Shown: positions 17,509 to 28,668, counted from the first letter of the stretch. The stretch is DNA of 37,875 nt from Parietichytrium sp. I65-24A (GCA_012862575.1 BLSF01000144.1:1-37875), one strand, 5' to 3'. Numbers and translations: made by a program. The notes: generated from the letters alone by a model not told the origin.

Positions 17509-18369
17509 ATGCGGGAAATGGTGCCAGAAGGAGAGGAGAACGGGTTCAAAGAGCCCCTCGAGGAGCTTTTCAAGGCGGCAAAGGAGAAGCAACGAGTAGC
17601 GGCCAAACAAAGCTCGGAGAAAGCGAAAGGCGTGGGCGATAATGAGAATGAGAATGAGAATGAGAGCGATAATGAGAATGAGAATGAGAATGAGAGCAGC
17701 GCGGCTCTAAAGTACAACAAGTCCATGCTGTTGACCAAAGGACTGGTGTGCTGGACCCTGTTTGTGTTCGCGTGGCTAGGCGTTTTTTTGACGGTGAAGG
17801 ATGAGAACTTTGATATGGAGTGCACAGAAAGCGCCGGCGTGTGCGCGTATATCAAAGCTGGCTTTCTGCTGTCTGTCGCTCTCCTCCTGCCCAGCTTGTG
17901 CGAGCTTGGACATTCCAATCTCATCTTGGGCGGGGTGCAGCAAAAGTCGACCGAGGCGCTGTTGGAGAACCTGGAAAAGCAGCGTAGCTACGTCTACGTT
18001 TTAAAGGGCTTGGGTTTGGCGATTTTCTCGTTTTCGAGCTTTTTCGTGTTGCTTGTCCTCGTCGTTGCTCTTCCAAAGTACCTGTACATGCAGGCGCAAA
18101 GTAAGGAGAGGCAGAAAGGCTTGCTTACTTTTGTCAAATTTTTTGCCATATGTGGCGACACCGCATTGACATGGTCGCTTTTTCCCATTAGTGGTTTCGT
18201 AATCTTCAGCTCCAACTCATGCGCTGAAGTACTTACCAACGTCGTTGCAGTCCAGGTATTTGCAAGTTTAGATGACGAAGTAGTGCAAATGGTTTTCTCA
18301 CCAGACGCGGGAGTGCAGTCGATTTTTAGCCTATATTTGAACAAGAAGCAGAGGCGCGGCAGAGGTTGA
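17509..18369 (+). CDS. Unrecognised multipass membrane protein with Asn-Glu low-complexity region
   Basis: The first ATG is at 17509 (286 aa); the frame is open slightly further upstream through a TTG. Residues 1-60 are charged, followed by a (NE)n tract encoded by GAGAAT hexamers (about 17640-17700). There are four probable membrane segments: LVCWTLFVFAWLGVFL, AGFLLSVALLLPSL, LAIFSFSSFFVLLVLVV, and one around SLFPISGFVIF. The stretch after it, NVVAVQVFASLDDEVVQ, has an alternating hydrophobic then acidic pattern (xxLDDxxxx) that I have the impression recurs in protist multipass proteins, but I cannot name a family. An AATAAA at 18455-18460 lies about 90 nt past the stop. Confidence 0.6.
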   Translation: MREMVPEGEENGFKEPLEELFKAAKEKQRVAAKQSSEKAKGVGDNENENENESDNENENENESSAALKYNKSMLLTKGLVCWTLFVFAWLGVFLTVKDENFDMECTESAGVCAYIKAGFLLSVALLLPSLCELGHSNLILGGVQQKSTEALLENLEKQRSYVYVLKGLGLAIFSFSSFFVLLVLVVALPKYLYMQAQSKERQKGLLTFVKFFAICGDTALTWSLFPISGFVIFSSNSCAEVLTNVVAVQVFASLDDEVVQMVFSPDAGVQSIFSLYLNKKQRRGRG

Positions 18370-18756
18370 TTCTCTGGCGCCACGCTTTGTCTTGTCTTCT
18401 AGTCTTTGGTGTGATCGAGCGGACATGATGCTATGGCAGGCATTAATTGTGAAAAATAAAAGAGCTCCGTGGGCTCGGCACCATAGCAAACTTAAAAAGG
18501 AGCACACAGAGGGCGCGCTTATGAGAACTTTGAAGTTGTCATTAGTTTCCTCAGCTCGTGCTCGTCGTTTATACTGTTAAAAAAAAAATAACAGAGAAGA
18601 ACTGCCAATAAACAAAAGCGGGAATCTTTTTCGTTATTCTAAAGAAATAGGGATTTATCACATATTTTCAAACTTGAGAGAGAGAGAGAGAGCGCCAAGG
18701 AAGGATTGCTGTCATTACCAACCTGCGCAAAAGGGGCACCAGAGAGAAGATCAGGC
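18370..18756. other. Spacer between convergent membrane-protein genes
   Basis: Holds the 3' UTRs of both neighbours, an AATAAA at 18455 (plus strand), an A-run near 18580 and a (GA)n tract at about 18676-18692. No gene is seen. Confidence 0.6.
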
Positions 18757-21039
18757 CTAGGTGTTCATAAGGGCTGATACACTCGACGAGGCGCTTCGCT
18801 TCAAGCGAAACTTACTTCCCCTTCGCATGCTTCCCTCGGTCCAGCTATCTTCCTCCTCCGAATATGTTGAATGGGCCCCGCCGGATTCGCGGTCTAGGCT
18901 GATAACAAAATCAGATGCACCAAGAAGCGGGCCAGCATTCTTAGAGCCATCTTCCTGATCGCTGTCGTCACTGCCGTCCCGAAAAGCTTCATCATCGCCG
19001 TCGCTACTATTGCCACGGCGAGTAGTGTCTTCTGCTTTCACAAAAGGGTCTTTTTTCTTTTCGTTCAGCTTGCGCCGATGTTGCACTTCTAGGGATAACA
19101 ACAAGATCGTACTGCTTCGCGTCGCAAGCATAAACAAAAGCGAGGTAGCACTGAGACTGAAACTAGAGATTGCCATCGCGCTCCAAGGCTGATCGAGCGT
19201 AGTTTGTGAGACAAGAACCAAAATAAGCTGAGGGACATCCTCGACAATTGTGTTCACCAACGAGCAGCCTACTATCACTCGCTTCTGGAAAACAGTGAGG
19301 GGCGCACTAAACTGCTTGGCGCCATTCATGATACCCGAGGCACTGATCTGAAATGCCTCGATTGTAAATAACCCGAAGAAAAAGTAGCAGCCGAGAGCCT
19401 TGTCCACTCCCGCTTGCATGACCCACTCCGTGAAGGTGGGTCCATTTGTAACTTGATGCTCGGTGTCCCGGTGTAAGAATTGCACCAACTTGCAGCTCAC
19501 GATGAAATTGCATACCATCGTGAGCGCCGTCGTGGCAATGACTCCATACGCAAAACCCCAAGCATCGCGACTCGCAAGATCTGCCGCAAACATTCCGTCA
19601 GTGACAAAGTCAAATATTGCCACGCCAACCGGGAAAATAGTCAAGTATTCTTGCTTGGTCCAATAAGTCAGCCCCGCGCAGACTGCGAAAACAAGTGCGA
19701 GGGACCCAACCATGCTCAGCACCACGATACCCTGAAATTGGGTTTGTGAAGTCACATTCGATGGGGTCTTTTCGCTGCTGTTGCTCCCATCGGAGCCCTC
19801 CCCGGCAGTCTCGTTTCCGGTGCCAGTGCCAGTGCCGCTATCGCTCCCGCCGTCTTCGGGGTCCGTCTGGTTTTCCGTTATCCTCGTCGTCGGTGATGCG
19901 GTGGGGGCGAGGGAGCTTGGTGGCCCCGAAAGTGGAGTGGGTGCTCCGGTCGGTTGAAGTGTGGGTGCGCCAGTTGGTCGAGGGGTCTCTGACGGATTCG
20001 TGGGAGCCAACGTTGGTTTGGAGGTCGTCTGCACCGGAGATCGCGTAGGACTCTTGGTCGAAATTGCGTTGGTTGGTGCCAACGATGGCGCAGGTGTAAT
20101 CTGCTTCGTAGGCTTTGGAGTCGAATTCTTCTTGGTGGGAGCAGTCGTCGGTGCGTTGGAGGGCGCCGTGGTGGGCGCCGTGCTCGGACTCGCGCTTGGC
20201 TGTGCTGACGGCGGCGTTGCACTTGGCGCAGGCGTGGGGGATACTGACGGGCCGGAGCTTGGTGCTAAAGATGGCGCTGCAGTATCGACAAAAGTTGGAC
20301 TCTCTGTGATATTGAGCGGCGTCGGCGCGGATGTAACAGGAGTATCAGTATCAGACGTTGTAGGCGCGAGTGTTGCATTCCCTTCCGTTGTTTCGGTCCC
20401 GACGTTTCCGTTGCCATTTCCATTGCCATTGTTCGAGTTGCCTTGGCCATTTCCGTTTGCATTCGAGCTGGCAAGAACACGCCAAACTGCCTGCTGCTCG
20501 TTTCGCACCGGGGTCGAGGCCGACGTTGTTTCGCACCATCCCCATTGAGGCGTTGAGCCGCCAGCGCTCGACTCCATATCGTAATAAAACACCTCCCCAT
20601 CTCCAACAAAGCACCAAGATGCCTGATCTTCGTCAAGTAACTCTAGATCGGCGGAAGGCGCAAGAAATCGCCGCAATACGCACGGTCGATTCATCTCCTG
20701 AATTGTGCCTGCATCATCGACGAAATACCAATGCTCCTTGCAAACTCGCCCATCAACAGTTCGAGTCTCGCCAGAGCAATACGCCCAGCTATCCCGAGCA
20801 ATGTCGCGAATCTCCTTATAATATATATCATGCACATTCTCCGTTAAACACCACGAGCGCCCTGCTTCTCCGTCAGGGGAAGCTAATACGTTACCATCCA
20901 CGCACTCCGCAACTTTTAACATCGTCTGACCAGCATCATCCAGAACCTTCCAGCCTCCGCTGACGCACCTGCCACCATCCGCGACCGCGAGCCCGGCAAT
21001 CAAAACTGCCGAGCCGGCGGCTCTCAGAAGACTCCGCAT
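18757..21039 (-). CDS. Secreted-head, mucin-like-stalk, multipass membrane protein
   Basis: Starting at the ATG at 21039 (the longer frame begins at GTG) gives 760 aa with a clear signal peptide (MRSLLRAAGSAVLIAGLAVA). Residues ~20-200 are a Cys/Trp-containing ectodomain. A Gly-Asn tract follows, then about 190 residues of Ser/Thr/Pro-rich sequence with APT/APS units, likely O-glycosylated, as in many stramenopile surface proteins. From about residue 440 there are several membrane segments, beginning IVVLSMVGSLALVFAVCAGL; FDFVTDGMF and VEDVPQLILVLVS lie in or near them. The E-x-x-PQL motif recalls XK-related (XKR) scramblases, which is only a suggestion. The acidic, Ser-rich tail is probably cytoplasmic. 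Confidence 0.68.
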   Translation of the reverse strand: MRSLLRAAGSAVLIAGLAVADGGRCVSGGWKVLDDAGQTMLKVAECVDGNVLASPDGEAGRSWCLTENVHDIYYKEIRDIARDSWAYCSGETRTVDGRVCKEHWYFVDDAGTIQEMNRPCVLRRFLAPSADLELLDEDQASWCFVGDGEVFYYDMESSAGGSTPQWGWCETTSASTPVRNEQQAVWRVLASSNANGNGQGNSNNGNGNGNGNVGTETTEGNATLAPTTSDTDTPVTSAPTPLNITESPTFVDTAAPSLAPSSGPSVSPTPAPSATPPSAQPSASPSTAPTTAPSNAPTTAPTKKNSTPKPTKQITPAPSLAPTNAISTKSPTRSPVQTTSKPTLAPTNPSETPRPTGAPTLQPTGAPTPLSGPPSSLAPTASPTTRITENQTDPEDGGSDSGTGTGTGNETAGEGSDGSNSSEKTPSNVTSQTQFQGIVVLSMVGSLALVFAVCAGLTYWTKQEYLTIFPVGVAIFDFVTDGMFAADLASRDAWGFAYGVIATTALTMVCNFIVSCKLVQFLHRDTEHQVTNGPTFTEWVMQAGVDKALGCYFFFGLFTIEAFQISASGIMNGAKQFSAPLTVFQKRVIVGCSLVNTIVEDVPQLILVLVSQTTLDQPWSAMAISSFSLSATSLLFMLATRSSTILLLSLEVQHRRKLNEKKKDPFVKAEDTTRRGNSSDGDDEAFRDGSDDSDQEDGSKNAGPLLGASDFVISLDRESGGAHSTYSEEEDSWTEGSMRRGSKFRLKRSASSSVSALMNT

Positions 21040-24000
21040 GGAGCCCTCTTCTGCAGGCAGCCTGTGCGAGCTGTGCCTCGATGCCTTCTCAGCGGCCACC
21101 CTTCACGGGACCTCGCCAAGCCACGAAAGCTCTCTTGGTACTCTTTTTCGTACGCGTGCTGGCGATGGTGGCGGAGGAGAGAGAAGGACACTGCGAAGTT
21201 CGCTGCTCCCTATAACCGCGCCTGGCCAAAGCAGGTGTTTGTGGCGCGAACGTTAACCTTCGCCCTCGCTCCCGTCCGTCGGACCCTTCTCCACCTTGCC
21301 AACCTCAGCGCAGCGAGTCCACCCGCGTTCGTCGCCACCGTCGTTGAATCAATGAATCGATCACGGCTCTTCGAGTGTCTGCAAGAGTGAAAGCCAGAGC
21401 CAAAGCCAATGCAAGTGCAAATGCAAATGCACCGCAACACGATACAAGGCGATACGAGACGAGACAAGGCGACACTGACGTACGAGTAGGTTGACTCACC
21501 GCGCGTTACATGCATAAGCTTTTCACACCACGTCCCATCGCCAACACAGTATAACACAGTCAACACATCCACTCTTCACCCATTCCAACGCTGTTAAAAC
21601 AAATCACCCAAAAACTTTCGCCAAACAAAACCAAAATAAAAAAATTACATTCCCTACCCTAAACGCTAGTACAACACTTCACTACCTCTTCACTAGCACT
21701 CCCATTTGCTCACCTCTTCCTACGTATACATATAGGGATGATTAGCGGTGGCATACGCGGTGATTTGTGCAGTACGAGCGCTAGGCGTTATGGGTAGGTT
21801 GGGAGTGAGCAAACTAGCCCTCCCGGCATGTAACTCTGTGTGAGGGCAGTCGGACCACTTGGGTGAGGACTATGCGCTGGGGTAGGGGATGGTAGGGGGC
21901 GAGGAAGGGAGGGAGAGAGAGAGGGGAAGAAGTGGGGAGGTTGTGGAGTTGGAAGAAGCGTTTCCTTTTCCTTTTTCCTTTCTCCGAAATTTTTTAAAAT
22001 TCTAAATTCCACAGTCTGAATCCTGAATGCTAGTTTTGTTTTCGAAGCTTCTCGCAAGAAATGTTGGAATGTTTATGACGAGTTTTGTTTGTTTTTATTT
22101 TAAGTTACCACTTTTGTTTCGAAATCTGAGATCGATTCAGCTTTTTGTTGTTCAAGCCCAAACGCGTTCGACAACACAGTCAACACAGCTCGGTCACATC
22201 CAGGTTACCATAACTCATATGAGCTCTGCACCTCGCAAGTCCAACACCACGTGCTCAAGCAGAGGTTCTTCCTACGCGAGTGAATAGACTTTCCTAGGAC
22301 GTGGGCGCTTGCGTGCGGCCGGGGCGGAAACCGTGTGAGAGGACGCGGCTGGTCACAAGCACTTCTGATCGATCAGAATTCAGAAAGATCAGAATCATGT
22401 GTGATCATCATGAGAGAGAGAACACCAAGTTGTCCCGTTTCAAATGAACTTTCTGTCAGTTGGCACCTCGCCAAGATGCGAGACGAGTCCTGAGCGGCGT
22501 GGAGTTCAGACAAAAATCAGAATTCAAAATATTAATTAAGAATTCGGGAAAAGGAATCATTCAGAAGTTCTTCGTTTGATTTCATTTCTTCATTCACTGA
22601 GCTCGACATCGATGAGGATTTCAGGATTCAGGACTCACGGCCAATAGAAGGAAGGCAGAGCCTCTGAGAGCTTCAGACTTCAATGAATGATTTCTTTCCT
22701 TTAGAGCAAGCTTCTCTGGGGATCAAGGCGCTGTCAGTCAGCTCTAGCTAGCGGCTGGACAGTCAAGGCTTGCTTGCCCATACTTGCCCTCGTCGAGGAT
22801 TGTAAAGGAGTCCAACTGTGAACTTGCGATATTCTCTTTCCGATGAATCGTTTCGTGCACATGAGGCTGGAGTTTGGGAGGATTAAAATTAGACATCTCA
22901 AAAGATCTGCTAAACTTTTAAAACAAAATTTAGAAACAAAACAACAGCTTGCGTTTTCCGAGTCATTCTCTTTGTCAACTGCGCAAGGGACCAATTATAG
23001 AATTTAGAATTTCCTTCGTTACCTCAGAAATCAGTCAATCATCAGTCAGTCAGTCAGTCCCCAGGACGGCGCGAGTCCTACTCCGGCATACCTAGCCACT
23101 ACTCGCAGCCACTACCACCTCTGTAGATGTGCTACTACCACGAAACATGTGCACGGCACAGTGCGCATTCCTATTGTTATGGTTAGAGACAGTATAGGCC
23201 TCCACCAGGCACGAGGAGACAGTTTTTCCTGACATCGAACCTTAAAGAATTTATTAACTCCAAGGATAGCTGGAAGCTGCTATAGCTAACTCTTAATCAC
23301 GGGGGTAGGACACTTTCTTTCGAGAATCGCTATTTGAGTACTGATGGTAAATAGGAAGGCTGTAATTGGTCGTAACGGCTAAGTATCTAGTGCGTAGGGA
23401 AAATGTGCGAGGGTAGCGGAGGACTATGAATTGGCGTAGGAGCTGTTGAAGAGCGCGAATTGGTGCGGACGTTTGGTTGCAGCGTCATGAGTTGGACTTG
23501 TCCTTTTCCGATGCAAGTTTGGAATGACGTCGGAATGTCGGAAAGCTTTCCCTCAAAAGTCGAAATGACTTGGTTGAAAATGATTTCAAGAAAATGATTG
23601 AAAACTTGGAAGTGAAAGTACTAACCTGTTTCGGTCAAAGTGGGAGGCCTCTGCTACGACTAAAGTTGGTGCGTCGTGTTCGATCAAGAAGGGCTTCGAG
23701 GGCAATTACTGCGCAGATGTTGAGCGCCACTCATTTCATTCAAAATCAGCATCCGTGTTCATATCCGTTCAGAGTGTGCCAACCAAGCCTTGCCCTGCGG
23801 CCCGGGCAGGGAAGGCCAGTACGAGTAGCTACTGTTTGTGACGCTTTCATGAGCTCCCGACGTTACCCTCAGGGCCGTGGGAAAGGTGGTTCGATATCCA
23901 TGTTTCGATCGATTGTTTGACATGTGAACCAGGCAACGTCGGAGCGTGCAGCAGATGTCGGAGTTCCCTCGCACCCACTCGCGAGATTAATTTCCATTAC

Positions 24001-24255
24001 ATCTTCAGTAGTGGCAAGAAAAGGTGGGACCTTGGTAGGGGGGGGGGTCAGACTTCCGAACGCACTGGTATACGGCGTCAAGTCGAAATGAAACGTTTTG
24101 AGCAGCATTGGCGGTCTTCAGTGAATGAAGAGTGTATTTTTATTCACAGCAAGTTTCTAAAGTCAGTTAAAATTAATCGAAGTATCGTACAGACGTGGGT
24201 GGTCATTCCCGAGAGATATTTTGGGACGCCATTTATGTTGATGAGAAATGGGATG
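21040..24255. other. 3.2-kb spacer without a convincing gene
   Basis: 21040-21560 is GC-rich upstream DNA of the mucin-like gene, with short repeats of GCAAATGCAA at about 21410-21435. 21600-23050 is AT-rich with many GAATTC/AGAATT words around 22370-22560 and a CAGT tandem near 23043-23058. 23560-24200 contains only frames starting at non-ATG codons. On the minus strand AATAAA (TTTATT at 24138-24143 plus) is the probable polyadenylation signal of the EF-hand gene. I see no tRNA or rRNA. Confidence 0.5.
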
Positions 24256-27200
24256 CTACTTTTTGGAGGCCCGGCGAAAAACCGGGTCGCTAGCAACGAC
24301 ATCCCGGCCACGGCTGGAGGCCGCGGGGCGGCGAGGTACACGGCGGCTGTAGCTGGATTCTTCACTAGAGCTTGGGTCGCGACGCTTACTCGTGCGACGC
24401 TTCGATCGTCTCCCTCTGGAGTCATCCGATTCTGATGCCGAGTCACCCGCTTTCCCTTCCCCACCGCCTCTTTCATCAGCGCTACTTTCGCTGCTACTGC
24501 GGGAGTCACGCCATTTTTGTTTTGATTGACTTTTACTTCGCTTCTTCCGAGACTTTCTCGAAGAAGACTTTCGAGACGACTTGTCGGAGTCCGAAGATGC
24601 AGAGGAAGTTTCATTTTCGTTGTCCCTCCAGTCTGCCGCTTGGTTATCTTCGCTTGACGATGAGCCCGAATCGCTCGAGTCGTCCTTGTGTGATCTCTTC
24701 TTCCGCCGCGATTTTGACGAGCGTTTCCGGTTTTTGCTCCTTCCCTTCCTTCGAGATTTGTCTCCATAGAATGCATCGAGGATGACTCCCCTCAGGGCAT
24801 CGTCCTCGACTGGGATATCAGCGTCTTGCCACTGCCTCCTCCAGTCTGCTGGAGCCGCGTACAATGCGACTTGTGACCCCTTGTGATCGCTTGGCTCTAG
24901 CCAAAGATCCGCTGGATGACTCCAGGTTGCATTGTACAAATCGTCAGCCCGTTTGTAGTTTTTGGAGTGGTCGACAACGCGATTCACAGATCGTGAGTTG
25001 TGATCAAAAAACATTTCTGGTGAATGCTTTGCTTTGTGGGCCTTGAGAGTGGAGGAGTGCTTTTTAAGGCCATTCTCATCGACGAAATTGCTGACAGCAC
25101 GCTCAATTTTGCGGAATTCCTTGCGCTGCTTTTCGGATGCCTCCCCTTCTAGCCAAGCGTTCACCTGGTGATTTGACACGGACCGCTCCTGCTCATTAGT
25201 TTCATTGTCAGCACCGAGGGCGGGTCGTAAGAAGTTTTGCGTGCGCAAAAAGTCTCCGCCTTGTCCTCTCGCGAATCCATCATAGCCACTTCCGTTAATT
25301 GTAAGTCGAAAGTCTTCCTCCTCTGAGTCAGACGAAGCTGCTTTTCGACTCTTGTTCGATTTTCTCCTGCGACTCAAGTTCTTCCTCCGTTCCCTATCCT
25401 TCACTTGCAGGTCCTCCGCTGCAATTCTGAAGGTTGACCGTTGTTCCCTTGCCAACACGAACCGAATAAAGTCGTTGTAATGAATCTGGTCTGCGTTGTC
25501 AAATTGTGCAAATCTTTTCACAAAGATGTGCAGCTCTGACTCTTTCAAGGGAAGACCCAACGTCCGGCATGCCTCGCGGAACTCCCTTCTTGAGATCCAA
25601 CCAGTCCTTGAAACATCGTATACCTCGAACGCAAGCCTGTAATCGATTCCGTCTGTGGTGACCTCTCGGAACCGCCTCAAAATTCTCGTGGCGATTTCAT
25701 CCATCTCCATCTCTGTGAAACCTGCATACTTGATGAATGCGGGGTAATCCATCTTACCCGTTGCCCGAGGATCAAACTTGGCTACCACAATTTTCTTTTC
25801 TTGCTCGCTGAGGGAAACTCCGAGGCTCTTCACACCACTAAAGAACTCTTCTTGAGTGCAAAAGTTCCTTCCTTTTCGGTCAAATATCCGAAAGACGCTG
25901 TGCAAGTCGAGCCCGCCGTCGTTAGCCTCCATCTCAAATGCTGCGCATCGAATACTGTACCTTATTTTTGCCTCGAGCCCCGTGACGTCATCTGCAAGCG
26001 CCCCCGCATTGCCGCGAGGATCCACAAAGTCCAGAAACTTGGCGTACTGGACGCGATTACCCACTTGTTCCGCCGAACCGTTCTCTGTGCCTCGGGCAAA
26101 CTTGTCCATCATGCGTCGTAGATGATACTCCTTCATTTTCAACCCAAGGACGGATACTAATGCTTTTCGAAAGTCAACTCGTGACACTAAACCGGTTTCT
26201 CTTGTGTCCATACTTTGAAATACCATCCAAGCATTAAAGCCCCGCGCGGCAGCTCGATTGAGCTGTGGCCGCAAACCTGCGGCGATGGCTTCGTCTGTGC
26301 ACATTAGCTGCTCAAACTTTTTATAGTTGACGCGTCGAGCAGATCCTTCCGCCAGGAGATCTTTGCCTGCCGCGCACTTGAACGCAACTGCCTGCAGGTC
26401 ATCCATGGGAACCACCAATCCTAAATCGCGAATTCCTGCACAAAATTGTAGAAAGGTGACGTAACCCTCGCCTGTCTTATCCAAAAGCTCAAACGGGCGG
26501 GAGATCTCTGGGCTCTCGTGCCGAAGCTCTGCTTGCTGATGTAATTGTTCCCGTACGCGCTTGACAGCATCATCCGCATCCAAAGCATAATTTGGACGAG
26601 GAACTCCAGCTTTTCGATGACCCGGTTTGCCATCATCAAGTACCTTTAAGAGCTCGTCAATGTCTATGAATCCCATAGGCGTGTTTGGCAGGCGGGAACG
26701 CATTCGGGACTCCACGGCCGCAGCCTGCACCGCGGTCAGTGCGCAACCAAGGAGTTCCGATGCCTTGACGAGTCCTTTTCGATCGATCAGCCCCTCCTTT
26801 CGGTTGTCGAAAAGTGTAAACACGTCCTTTGGATTCATACCATTTTTAGTTCCCGCTCGGCGAATAGCTTTGCGCAATCGCAGCAGTAGACCGTCAATAT
26901 CAATGTTGACTGGGGCACCGGAAGACCGACCGTTCCCCATCTCTACCAAGTGGATCAGCATGCGGTAATCAATAGAGCCCTGAGCTCTTCTGTCAAGCAG
27001 GCTACAGAGCTCGTCAAAGTCTTGTGAACGTAGCCTGACTTGGATCTGGTCCAAAGCCGAGCGAAGGGCGGTACTCGACATCCTGCCTGCCCTAGTCGGG
27101 ATATCGGCGTATTCTTCTAAAAGCAAATCGAACGAGAAATGACCTCCACTTGCCTGCAAGGTAGACCGTTGCATGCGGAAAATAGCTTGCCTGACTTTCT

Positions 27201-28668
27201 CGAGAGCACGCTGCTGAGCGTCGGTCAAATCTGCATCGCTCCCGGGAAAAGCATCTTCAGATTCGGACTCGGACTCGGACATGTCCTCGCTTCTTGCTCC
27301 TCCGCCAATGCGAGCATAAGACTCGATGGTCTCCTCTTCCAAGCCTCCATTGCCATCGTGTAGAGGGCGAACACGATCAAGAGGAACAAAATTTTCATAG
27401 CTTCCATTCTCAAATCTGATTTCGAGCGCGGTACCAGCTTTTCGAATGCGTTCCACGACACCCGGTATGAATGACTCGCCGCCAAGAAACCTAGCCTCCA
27501 CGCGATCCCCAGCTTTGTACGGGCACGGCATTTGCTTTGGAATTCTGTCAGTCTGTTGCGGCCGGCCTCTCCGTCGTTGTGGTATCGGCGATTCAACACC
27601 GCGGTCTCGCGGGCTTTCGCGCGAGGCTAGATCTTCTATTTGGTCCAGAAATCGTTTCACCTGGTTGTAAGCTATTGCGTTTGCTCGCTCCGGGTCAAAG
27701 TACTCAATCAGCGAGGCCCATTCCGCCCGAGCGAGCCGCGCCCCAAGTCCTCGAAGCAATGTTTGCAGTTGCTTCTTGGTAAATGACTGGTCCACGCCAC
27801 CTGAGGTTCTGTCAAAAGGGCCGGTGAGTAAGCTTTTCCAGCCATTCGACATTTGAGCCTCGTGTATCTGCTCGCGTACTTTCCGAAGCACAGCTCTCGT
27901 TCGGCGATCCGTACCTCCAAACCCTTCCTCCGGCCCAAACGTAGGGGTGTGACTTTCGTTTGACTCTGCTGAAGATGGCTCATCTCTGGTGCGAGGTGCT
28001 GATGCAGAGGAGGACTGGCGTCTCCTTCTACGAGCAGCCGAAGGGACCTGCAGATGTGCATCCATGGTGCTTGAATCGCTACTCGCTGAAATCTCCGACT
28101 CGCTCTCGTACTGAGTCGACGCAAATTGAGGCGAGAATGTGGGGCTCCGGCCGTGTGGGGAAAACCACCCGCCTTCAGTGCTCGGCTGCTCTCGAGGAAC
28201 ATCCGATGGGAGTAAGGCCCCAAAAGATATCTGCATGTGGCCCGCGCAGTTGTTACTGGCGAGTGTCGCTCTCTGCGCTGCTTTAAAAGTCTTCACATTT
28301 TGCAAGGAGACGTACGCCCGCGCGACATGGATTTCTGAGGACTTTTCATTGCGAATATACACTGCGATTTTAAGTTCACTGCTCCGCGACCAAGAGCGGA
28401 AGGTAGCATTCCATTCCGTCCAGTCAAATCGCAGCTGAATGGCCTGCGTCGCGGATGAGTTTCGCCTGATGAGAGACCCCAGCCTGCCCGGCGACTTGGG
28501 CACCGCCATCTGCGCCTGCACCACTGGCGTACGAGTAGACTTCGCCCCACATCCAATCTCCACATACGCTGCCCACGCGCCGCTGGCAGGCTTGTCATTC
28601 TGCCCCAAGCTCAGCGTAGCATTACATTTCCCAACAAATACGGCCAAGCTCCGCGGGCTGCTCGACAT
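24256..28668 (-). CDS. C2-like / Tudor-like / multi-EF-hand protein with basic Ser-rich tail
   Basis: The first ATG is at 28668, giving 1470 aa; the open frame upstream lacks ATG and crosses repeat-rich DNA. Residues ~5-155 are beta-rich and C2-like. Residues ~375-430 are Tudor-like (YKAGDRVEARFLGGE ... VVERIRKAG ... IRFENGS). Between ~440 and 1075 there are many EF-hand units in pairs (FDRKGRNFCTQEEF, YDVSRTGWISRREF, LLDKTGEGYVTFLQF). Most loops lack one or more Ca-ligands at positions 1, 3, 5 or 12, so few should bind calcium. The last ~180 residues are Lys/Arg/Ser-rich. Tandem degenerate EF-hands recall ciliary proteins such as EFCAB6, so a flagellar role is possible but inferred. GA-repeat DNA directly precedes the ATG in the 5' leader. 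Confidence 0.75.
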   Translation of the reverse strand: MSSSPRSLAVFVGKCNATLSLGQNDKPASGAWAAYVEIGCGAKSTRTPVVQAQMAVPKSPGRLGSLIRRNSSATQAIQLRFDWTEWNATFRSWSRSSELKIAVYIRNEKSSEIHVARAYVSLQNVKTFKAAQRATLASNNCAGHMQISFGALLPSDVPREQPSTEGGWFSPHGRSPTFSPQFASTQYESESEISASSDSSTMDAHLQVPSAARRRRRQSSSASAPRTRDEPSSAESNESHTPTFGPEEGFGGTDRRTRAVLRKVREQIHEAQMSNGWKSLLTGPFDRTSGGVDQSFTKKQLQTLLRGLGARLARAEWASLIEYFDPERANAIAYNQVKRFLDQIEDLASRESPRDRGVESPIPQRRRGRPQQTDRIPKQMPCPYKAGDRVEARFLGGESFIPGVVERIRKAGTALEIRFENGSYENFVPLDRVRPLHDGNGGLEEETIESYARIGGGARSEDMSESESESEDAFPGSDADLTDAQQRALEKVRQAIFRMQRSTLQASGGHFSFDLLLEEYADIPTRAGRMSSTALRSALDQIQVRLRSQDFDELCSLLDRRAQGSIDYRMLIHLVEMGNGRSSGAPVNIDIDGLLLRLRKAIRRAGTKNGMNPKDVFTLFDNRKEGLIDRKGLVKASELLGCALTAVQAAAVESRMRSRLPNTPMGFIDIDELLKVLDDGKPGHRKAGVPRPNYALDADDAVKRVREQLHQQAELRHESPEISRPFELLDKTGEGYVTFLQFCAGIRDLGLVVPMDDLQAVAFKCAAGKDLLAEGSARRVNYKKFEQLMCTDEAIAAGLRPQLNRAAARGFNAWMVFQSMDTRETGLVSRVDFRKALVSVLGLKMKEYHLRRMMDKFARGTENGSAEQVGNRVQYAKFLDFVDPRGNAGALADDVTGLEAKIRYSIRCAAFEMEANDGGLDLHSVFRIFDRKGRNFCTQEEFFSGVKSLGVSLSEQEKKIVVAKFDPRATGKMDYPAFIKYAGFTEMEMDEIATRILRRFREVTTDGIDYRLAFEVYDVSRTGWISRREFREACRTLGLPLKESELHIFVKRFAQFDNADQIHYNDFIRFVLAREQRSTFRIAAEDLQVKDRERRKNLSRRRKSNKSRKAASSDSEEEDFRLTINGSGYDGFARGQGGDFLRTQNFLRPALGADNETNEQERSVSNHQVNAWLEGEASEKQRKEFRKIERAVSNFVDENGLKKHSSTLKAHKAKHSPEMFFDHNSRSVNRVVDHSKNYKRADDLYNATWSHPADLWLEPSDHKGSQVALYAAPADWRRQWQDADIPVEDDALRGVILDAFYGDKSRRKGRSKNRKRSSKSRRKKRSHKDDSSDSGSSSSEDNQAADWRDNENETSSASSDSDKSSRKSSSRKSRKKRSKSQSKQKWRDSRSSSESSADERGGGEGKAGDSASESDDSRGRRSKRRTSKRRDPSSSEESSYSRRVPRRPAASSRGRDVVASDPVFRRASKK

